From Paraglaciecola sp. L3A3 (GTDB taxonomy: Bacteria; Pseudomonadota; Gammaproteobacteria; Enterobacterales; Alteromonadaceae): a stretch of 64,000 nt of DNA. The DNA lies in NCBI RefSeq assembly GCF_009796765.1, contig NZ_CP047023.1, positions 2,525,501-2,589,500 of the forward strand, read 5' to 3'. Shown here piece by piece: positions 58,381-64,000 of this stretch. Below the pieces are notes generated by a model. That model was not told the DNA's origin. It worked only from the letters and a program-made list of their open reading frames with translations, and ran no database searches. The translations under genes were made by a program, and so were the position numbers. How positions within the stretch are numbered: the first letter of the stretch is position 1; each line of letters opens with the position of its first letter.

Positions 58381-61116
58381 TTAAAACTTAGCTCTTACAC
58401 CAATAGCATAACGAGAACCGTTATCTTCGATGTTATAAGTTTGATTAGCAAAACGACCAGTTTGTACTAATTCTTCTTCGGTAATGTTGATCCCCTCAAA
58501 GAAAACTGTGAAGTTATCATTGATATCGTAGCTACCACTGATATCCCATTGACCATAAGTTTCGGTGTTAACCGGCTCTCCAGTACTACCGTTATCAACT
58601 AGACGTAAAAAAGACTCACGATTATTAAAAGCTATACGAGCTTGCCAATCTTCGGCTTCGTAAAAGGCTACAATATTCTGTGAATCTCCTAAACCTTCAA
58701 GTGCAAAACCTTCGCTTGAACTACTGTCCACTACCGTTGCGTTGGCGATAAAACCAAAGCCATTATCAAACACATGAGTGACAGCAATTTCGTAACCACT
58801 AACTGTGCCACTTTCACTGTTGCGAGGACGGCTGACTGTATAGTCTTCTTGAGCACCATTTAGTTCTGCTATATCAGCAACGTTAGCGTCTGCACATAGG
58901 GCTGTATTAGTCGTACTACATAAAAAATCGGGACCCATTCGGTCTGTCATAGTGTAAGTCTCGATGCCTGTCGTAGTAACAATAAAGTTTTCAACTTCTT
59001 TATTGAATACAGCGAACGTGAAGAAACTAGCATCTCCGTAATACCACTCGTATGAAATATCCCAGTTTTCGGAGGTGAAAGGTTTTAAATCGGGGTTACC
59101 ACCCTGAGCAGTCAAGTTTTGACGACGTGGCTCATTAAAGGTAGTAGCGGGTGACATTTGCGACATAGTTGGACGAGTCAATGAATCGTAAGAAGCAAAA
59201 CGTAACACCATATCATCTTGGATATCTAACTTAACGTTGATACTAGGCAATAAGTTTGCATAGTCGGCACTACCAACAATGTCATTAGGTGCGGCAAAAT
59301 GATTAGCAAATAAGGTTTCATCCGTTGTTTTTACTACATCGCTAATAAAACTTTGAACCGCAAACACATCAACTGAAGTTTGCGCGTATCGTGCCCCTAA
59401 ATTTACCGTCAATGGCATGTCACCTAAATCATGTACAAATGTAAAGTCCATGTACAAAGTAGTGATATCTTCATTAATGGTATACCTGTTATTTTGTAAA
59501 GACGTTTCGATTGCGTTGCCATCGCTTGCTAAGAAATCGACATACTTATCGCCGTCATATGAATAAAAGGTATCAATTAAGCCAGGGAAATAGTTTTTAG
59601 CAGTAAACGCTTGAAATTCAATCACGTCATTTGGTGCTGCTGTGCCATATCCACAATAAACACATTGGCTACCAAATATTTGGAAGCTAGACTTTTCACG
59701 CTCTTGACGATAAGCACCAAAACGTGCAGTTTGGAATACATCACTGTCGGCAGTGTAAACAAAATCTGCTTTGAATTCAGTTACCTCATCTTCATCGCTA
59801 AATGTGTTGCCTTTTTCGTTGTAATGTAAACGAGATAAACTAGCGTCTGGAAGGCTTCCGTTATCAAAACCATCGTGACGAACTGTAGGAATACTGCCTG
59901 TGTTGTCAAACTCAAATTCATTAATAATACCCACTACATTAAAACGATCCTGGCCTGCTCTGTCGTTCTCTGCATCAGAAGTTGAGATATCAAATGTCGC
60001 TTCTAGTTGGTCAGTAATAGCCCACTCAACATTTACACCAAAACCTTGTGTAGTAGAGTCTCTTGAATTACGTGTATGGGATACAAAATCGGTCGCTGGA
60101 TTACCACTGCCTTGGGCATCAAGTCCAATATTTTGGGTAAATGAAAGCAAGGTACCTGTTGCTTCGTCTATTTGTGCAGAGCCAACACGATCTGGTTCAA
60201 ACCATGAAGCTAAATCTGTAGCGACTGAATCCACTTCGAATTTAGAAACAAAACCATCAACTGTGACGGTAACATCTTCAGATGGTGCATATTGTAAAAC
60301 CAAGCTAGCGTTAGTACGTGTGCGTTCTTGTTGGTCAACGATTTGATCCCAGTTGCGAGGAATGTAGGCATTTTCGAAAAGTACACCGTCTCTAGAGTTT
60401 TCAATAGTTTGATTTGGACGCCAGCCAGCTGTTTCAATGCGGTTAATTTGCACATCACGCTGTTGATGGCTAATCGCGAGTAATGCGCCAAAACTATCAT
60501 CAGCAAAGGTATTACTAATTAGAACAGAGGCCGCTGGTGATGTTTTTTCAGACAAACTTTCGTATACGCCTTTAGCAGACCCAACTAGTTGAAATCCAGT
60601 ATTATCAAAAGGTTTAGCTGTAGAAACATTTACCGTTCCACCCATGGCACCTTCTTGCATGCTAGCTTGTGACGTTTTGTATATATCTGCACCAACGATT
60701 TGGTCGGCGGCTAAAATATCAAAATTAAACTCTCGCCCAGCACTATCGGTAGCCATTTGGCGACCATTTACCAGTACCGTATTAAATTGCGGGCCAAAAC
60801 CACGAACAGTAACTGCTTGCCCTTCGCCGCCGCTTCGATCAATCGAAACACCAGTAATTCGTTGCAAAGATTCTGCTACGTTTAAGTCAGGAAATTTACC
60901 TAAATCTTCTGCAGCAATTCCGTCTGAAACAACAGCCGACATTTTTTTGTCTTCCATTGCGCGTTTAAGGCTACTTACTACACCTCGAACAGAAATGACT
61001 TCCATATTTTCATCAGTAGGCACTGCTTGCGCACTAACGTTACTGCTAGCAAACGCCGTAGCCATCGCTACTGCTATTGCGGTATATTTATTTGAGTGTT
61101 GTGTGTGTACTTTCAT
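58381..61116 (-). CDS. TonB-dependent outer membrane receptor
   Basis: 911 aa. Signal peptide ending near SNVSAQA, TonB-box-like MEVISVRG, plug domain (MSAVVSDGIAAEDLGKFPDLNVAESLQRITGVSIDRSGGEGQAVTVRGFGPQFNTVLVNGR ... GTVNVSTAKPFD), a large beta barrel and the terminal Phe of AIGVRAKF. It belongs to the Caulobacter/Xanthomonas-type receptor group used for sugars and other organic nutrients rather than classic siderophores. Its place between glpK and the halogenase/SapC/symporter/glpD genes suggests that the ligand yields glycerol or glycerol phosphate. Confidence 0.94.
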   Translation of the reverse strand: MKVHTQHSNKYTAIAVAMATAFASSNVSAQAVPTDENMEVISVRGVVSSLKRAMEDKKMSAVVSDGIAAEDLGKFPDLNVAESLQRITGVSIDRSGGEGQAVTVRGFGPQFNTVLVNGRQMATDSAGREFNFDILAADQIVGADIYKTSQASMQEGAMGGTVNVSTAKPFDNTGFQLVGSAKGVYESLSEKTSPAASVLISNTFADDSFGALLAISHQQRDVQINRIETAGWRPNQTIENSRDGVLFENAYIPRNWDQIVDQQERTRTNASLVLQYAPSEDVTVTVDGFVSKFEVDSVATDLASWFEPDRVGSAQIDEATGTLLSFTQNIGLDAQGSGNPATDFVSHTRNSRDSTTQGFGVNVEWAITDQLEATFDISTSDAENDRAGQDRFNVVGIINEFEFDNTGSIPTVRHDGFDNGSLPDASLSRLHYNEKGNTFSDEDEVTEFKADFVYTADSDVFQTARFGAYRQEREKSSFQIFGSQCVYCGYGTAAPNDVIEFQAFTAKNYFPGLIDTFYSYDGDKYVDFLASDGNAIETSLQNNRYTINEDITTLYMDFTFVHDLGDMPLTVNLGARYAQTSVDVFAVQSFISDVVKTTDETLFANHFAAPNDIVGSADYANLLPSINVKLDIQDDMVLRFASYDSLTRPTMSQMSPATTFNEPRRQNLTAQGGNPDLKPFTSENWDISYEWYYGDASFFTFAVFNKEVENFIVTTTGIETYTMTDRMGPDFLCSTTNTALCADANVADIAELNGAQEDYTVSRPRNSESGTVSGYEIAVTHVFDNGFGFIANATVVDSSSSEGFALEGLGDSQNIVAFYEAEDWQARIAFNNRESFLRLVDNGSTGEPVNTETYGQWDISGSYDINDNFTVFFEGINITEEELVQTGRFANQTYNIEDNGSRYAIGVRAKF

Positions 61117-61229
61117 ATTATCTCCCCCTTAGAAGACGTTTTTGTTTTATTCTCAGTTCTATGCTTTCGTTGTTTAAAACTTAAAGGTTATAAAATTGAG
61201 GTCAAAATCAGTTATGTTATCGAACTTAC

Positions 61230-62708
61230 TTAATGCCTAACTTTAGCAATGGCTTTTAACCACCCTTGATAAAGCTTGTCTCTTAAATCGTTTGAAATTG
61301 TTGGCTTAAATACTTTGTCGCTTTTCCACAGACTAGCAATCGTGTCTTTGTCTTTATAAATGCCAGCTTGTAACCCTGCTAAATAAGCCACACCTAGAGC
61401 TGTAGTTTCAGTAATTTCAGGGCGTTCAACTGAAATATTTAATAGATTTGCCAAAAACGCTAAGGTCCAGTTACTACTAGACATTCCCCCGTCTACTCGC
61501 AAGATATTCGGTTTTAAACCGTCATTTTCCATAGCAAGTTGTAAGTCTTTGGTTTGATAACAAACAGATTGCAAAGCTGCCGTGACTATTTCTGGAATAC
61601 CAGAATCTCGAGTTAACCCAAGAATCGCGCCGCGCGCATCTGAATCCCAATAAGGGGCGCCTAATCCTGTAAAAGCCGGCACCATGTAAACACCATGATC
61701 TAGAGGCGTACACTCGGCAAAACCGTCACTTTCATTGGCTTGAGATATTATTTTAAGTCCATCACGTAGCCATTGAACTGTTGCCCCAGCCATAAAAATA
61801 CTGCCTTCAATGGCGTAAGTTACTTCACCATTTAGTCGATAAGCTACAGTGGTTAATAGTTTGTTGTTAGATTTTAGTGGCGTAGTTCCTGTGTTTTGCA
61901 TAACAAAACAGCCGGTGCCATAGGTGCTTTTAGCCATCCCGGGAGCGAAACAAGCTTGGCCAAATAATGCGGCTTGCTGATCGCCGGCTACTGCACAAAT
62001 AGGAATAATCTTTTCAAAAAGTGACGGCATCGTCATACCAAAGTTATCGGCTGAGTCTTTTACTTCGGGCAACATAGAAGCAGGAATAGAAAACAGCGTT
62101 AGCAATTCTTCATCCCAGCATTGTTGATGAATATTAAATAACATGGTGCGAGAGGCGTTGGTGGCATCGGTCATGTGCGATTTGCCGTCAGTCAATTGCC
62201 AAAGCAGATAACTATCAACGGTGCCGAAAGCTAACTCACCGTTTTCAGCTTTTGCTCTAGCGCCTTCAACATTCTCTAATATCCAGCGTACTTTAGTTGC
62301 TGAAAAATACGAATCTAACAACAGGCCTGTTATGTCACAAATTAGCGCTTTGACCTCTTTAGTGCCGATACTTTCACAATACTCAGCTGTTCTTCGGTCT
62401 TGCCAAACAATAGCGTTATAAATAGGTTTGCCGGTAGTACGATCCCAAACCAATGTTGTTTCTCTTTGGTTGGTAATACCAATTGCATGCACTTTATCCA
62501 CATCAACTTTGCTGTTAAGTAACACTTCTTTACAAGTTGATAAAACGGATTGCAAAATATCATTGGGGTTATGTTCAACCCAGCCATTTTGCGGGAAGAG
62601 TTGTGGAAATTCTTGTTGAGCTTTCGCATATACCTGACCTTCTTCTGTAAATAATATTGCCCTAGAACTTGTGGTTCCTTGATCAATGGATAAGAAAAAA
62701 CCAGACAT
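61230..62708 (-). CDS. glpK: Glycerol kinase
   Basis: 492 aa. Phosphorylates glycerol with ATP to sn-glycerol 3-phosphate. FGGY-family features: [14 protein letters not shown] at the N-terminus, [59 protein letters not shown] and [22 protein letters not shown]. Divergent from the GlpR-type gene; GlpR-like half-sites lie in the gap between. Confidence 0.97.
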   Translation of the reverse strand: MSGFFLSIDQGTTSSRAILFTEEGQVYAKAQQEFPQLFPQNGWVEHNPNDILQSVLSTCKEVLLNSKVDVDKVHAIGITNQRETTLVWDRTTGKPIYNAIVWQDRRTAEYCESIGTKEVKALICDITGLLLDSYFSATKVRWILENVEGARAKAENGELAFGTVDSYLLWQLTDGKSHMTDATNASRTMLFNIHQQCWDEELLTLFSIPASMLPEVKDSADNFGMTMPSLFEKIIPICAVAGDQQAALFGQACFAPGMAKSTYGTGCFVMQNTGTTPLKSNNKLLTTVAYRLNGEVTYAIEGSIFMAGATVQWLRDGLKIISQANESDGFAECTPLDHGVYMVPAFTGLGAPYWDSDARGAILGLTRDSGIPEIVTAALQSVCYQTKDLQLAMENDGLKPNILRVDGGMSSSNWTLAFLANLLNISVERPEITETTALGVAYLAGLQAGIYKDKDTIASLWKSDKVFKPTISNDLRDKLYQGWLKAIAKVRH

Positions 62709-62748
62709 ATTTTGTAATCCTCAATTTGAATGAAAGTGATGATAAACC

Positions 62749-62760
62749 AAAACGAACATT
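62749..62760. promoter_or_regulatory. Probable GlpR operator half-site upstream of glpK
   Basis: AAAACGAACATT, whose reverse complement AATGTTCGTTTT matches the GlpR half-site WATGTTCGWT. It is 41-52 bases upstream of the glpK start, where a bound repressor would block transcription. Confidence 0.6.
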
Positions 62761-63033
62761 AATCAACATTTTTTAACAAAAAATATTCATTTAATTACAT
62801 TTGCGGTTCATGTTGAACTATTTATTTAACAACATAAGGGTAGTTAAAGTTACAATATTTATCTATACACCTTTAGTTATATTTATAATATGGTCAGTAA
62901 ATATAATAAAAATAAGGAGTTAACATAATCAAACATTGCTATTGTTTTGAAAAGAAAAAAACTATATTTAGTTAACAAATATCTAGCATGTCAATAATAT
63001 ATCAGATCTAAATATGCCAAAATATCGACGTCA

Positions 63034-63052
63034 TACGAACAAAAACGAACTT
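63034..63052. promoter_or_regulatory. Tandem GlpR-like half-sites upstream of glpR
   Basis: TACGAACAAAAACGAACTT contains two direct ACGAAC repeats 11 bases apart, related to the half-site ahead of glpK. It lies about 100 bases before the glpR start and could serve autoregulation. Confidence 0.5.
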
Positions 63053-63151
63053 TATTTGAATATTTTGATGTAATAATTGGAAGTACCGTTTAAAATAACT
63101 ATGTATTTGATTTTTTCTATATACCTAATTTAACGTTTTAAGGAATAAAAA

Positions 63152-63934
63152 ATGCCACAGAATAAAAGGCAAGTTGCTTTAGTTGAACATTTGCAAGCCA
63201 AAGGATTTGTAGGCATTGACGAGTTAGCGCTGCATTTCGATGTTACACCGCAGACAATCAGACGAGACTTAAATTACTTAGATGAAATAAACTTAGTTGT
63301 TCGACGACACGGTGGGGCTGAAACGACTAATACTTCTACTACGGCTAATACCTCATACCAATCTCGAAAAATTATGAACCTTGATTCGAAGGAAGCCATA
63401 GCCAAAGAATTAGTTAAGCTTATTCCAAATGGCGCTTCTGTATTTATCAACATAGGTACCACCACAGAAACCATAGCCCGTGCTTTGATGAATCATCAGG
63501 ACTTAAATATTGTCACCAATAATATTCATGTGGCCACTATATTATCTGCTAAAGAAGATTTTACTGTTATTGTCGCTGCGGGTGAAGTGAGGCATAAAGA
63601 TGGCGGTATTATTGGTGAAGCAACTTGTGACTTTATCTCACAGTTCCAAATGGATTATGGAATTATAGGGATCAGCGCTATCAGTAATGACGGTTCATTG
63701 TTAGATTTTGATTTTAGAGAGGTTAAAGTAGCCCAAGCAATTATTGATAATTCTGATTGTATTATTTTAGCAGCTGATCATTCTAAATTTGGCAAAAGTG
63801 CTATGGTCAAGCAAGGTAGCATTACTCAAGTTGATCACTTATATACCGATGAAAAATTGTCTGCAGAATTGATGGAAGTGTTAGCGATGAGCCAAGTTCA
63901 GACACATATAATTGAATCTAATTACAATAGTTAA
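63152..63934 (+). CDS. glpR: DeoR/GlpR-family transcriptional repressor
   Basis: 260 aa. N-terminal winged helix-turn-helix (KRQVALVEHLQAKGFVGIDELALHFDVTPQTIRRDLNYLDEINLVVRRHGGAE), then the sugar-phosphate sensing domain with INIGTTTETIARAL, NIVTNNIHVATILS, GIIGEATCDFISQF and AADHSKFGKSAMV. Very likely responds to glycerol 3-phosphate and represses the glpK, receptor and glpD genes. The start has AAGGAAT ahead. Confidence 0.92.
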   Translation: MPQNKRQVALVEHLQAKGFVGIDELALHFDVTPQTIRRDLNYLDEINLVVRRHGGAETTNTSTTANTSYQSRKIMNLDSKEAIAKELVKLIPNGASVFINIGTTTETIARALMNHQDLNIVTNNIHVATILSAKEDFTVIVAAGEVRHKDGGIIGEATCDFISQFQMDYGIIGISAISNDGSLLDFDFREVKVAQAIIDNSDCIILAADHSKFGKSAMVKQGSITQVDHLYTDEKLSAELMEVLAMSQVQTHIIESNYNS

Positions 63935-63941
63935 ATAAAAC

Positions 63942-63979
63942 AAAAAGCCCTTTTTGTCGTTAGAAAAAGAGGGCTTTTT
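63942..63979 (+). terminator. Rho-independent terminator of glpR
   Basis: AAAAAGCCC at 63942-63950 pairs with GGGCTTTTT at 63971-63979; the arms are also extended by TTTTT and AAAAA. Both ends have T or A runs, so it may act on both strands. Confidence 0.88.
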
Positions 63980-64000
63980 AACGTTTACAAATCACATGTT

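Larger units (their letters stand above)
62709..63151. other. Divergent control region between glpK and glpR
   Basis: About 440 very AT-rich bases between divergent glpK and glpR. It holds GlpR-like half-sites at 62749-62760 and 63034-63052 and presumably both promoters. No small gene was seen. Confidence 0.6.

Noticed and set aside
59900..60346. Plus-strand frame of 148 codons
   Set aside because: Antisense to the barrel region of the TonB receptor; no supporting start signal.
56705..61116. Biosynthetic cluster for a halogenated natural product
   Set aside because: No NRPS, PKS, flavin reductase or tailoring genes are nearby; the flavoprotein sits in a glycerol/TonB-receptor context instead.
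60644..61132. Plus-strand frame of 162 codons
   Set aside because: Antisense to the plug and signal-peptide part of the TonB receptor; shadow frame.

Overview
The window comes from the chromosome of an AT-rich marine gammaproteobacterium. Gene content and protein character suggest an Alteromonadales member of the Glaciecola/Paraglaciecola/Alteromonas type; no rRNA or marker gene is present to fix the genus. Pointers are a TonB receptor with SapC and a flavin-dependent halogenase, FNR-type regulators with FNR boxes, an N-type ATPase operon, and glycogen and gluconeogenic genes. No tRNA, rRNA, CRISPR array, prophage or recognisable defence system was seen.

Layout. 0-5.4 kb (minus): an N-type ATPase operon in the order atpD-C-Q-R-B-E-F-A, with atpA cut by the window edge and atpG presumably beyond it. 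5.4-6.6 kb: AT-rich DNA with a decayed endonuclease/exonuclease/phosphatase-family pseudogene and an FNR-like palindrome. 6.6-11.3 kb: a poorly understood peptide-ligase-type cluster of zinc peptidase, alpha-E protein, circularly permuted ATP-grasp and transglutaminase. 11.5-15.6 kb (minus): an envelope cluster of OmpA-like lipoprotein, small membrane protein, MscS channel, ECF sigma factor and lipoprotein. 15.6-25.9 kb: the first of two purT copies, class I aldolase, gpmI overlapping ppsA, and acnA. 25.95-28.29 kb: a complete IS66-family element with 8-bp target duplication and a frameshifted transposase gene. 28.3-32.5 kb: corA and alpha-glucan phosphorylase.

32.7-38.9 kb is a low-oxygen cluster: cytochrome c lipoprotein, D-lactate dehydrogenase, two Crp/Fnr regulators, a GNAT protein, a YdcH-like protein and a cytochrome c'-like lipoprotein, with three good FNR boxes. 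39.0-43.7 kb (minus) is a TolC/HlyD/double ABC-2 permease exporter without an ATPase gene. 43.9-45.2 kb is glgC. 45.8-50.7 kb (plus) is DUF432, MscS, bifunctional glutathionylspermidine synthetase/amidase and a QEGLA (MATCAP-like) peptidase. The second purT follows at 50.8-52.0 kb. 52.8-63.9 kb is a glycerol locus: glpD, a sodium:solute symporter, SapC, a tryptophan-halogenase-like flavoprotein, a TonB receptor, glpK and a divergent GlpR-type repressor with GlpR-like half-sites between glpK and glpR.

Two copies of a small inverted-repeat element (MITE-like, 114 and 228 bp) with matching ends lie at 16.1 and 35.2 kb in opposite orientation. The observations most worth checking are the peptide-ligase cluster, the Gss/QEGLA operon, the halogenase/SapC/TonB set inside a glycerol locus, the paired purT genes, the ATPase-less ABC-2 exporter, the MITE pair and the FNR-boxed cluster. 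All identifications are by reading the translated sequence; no database search was run.
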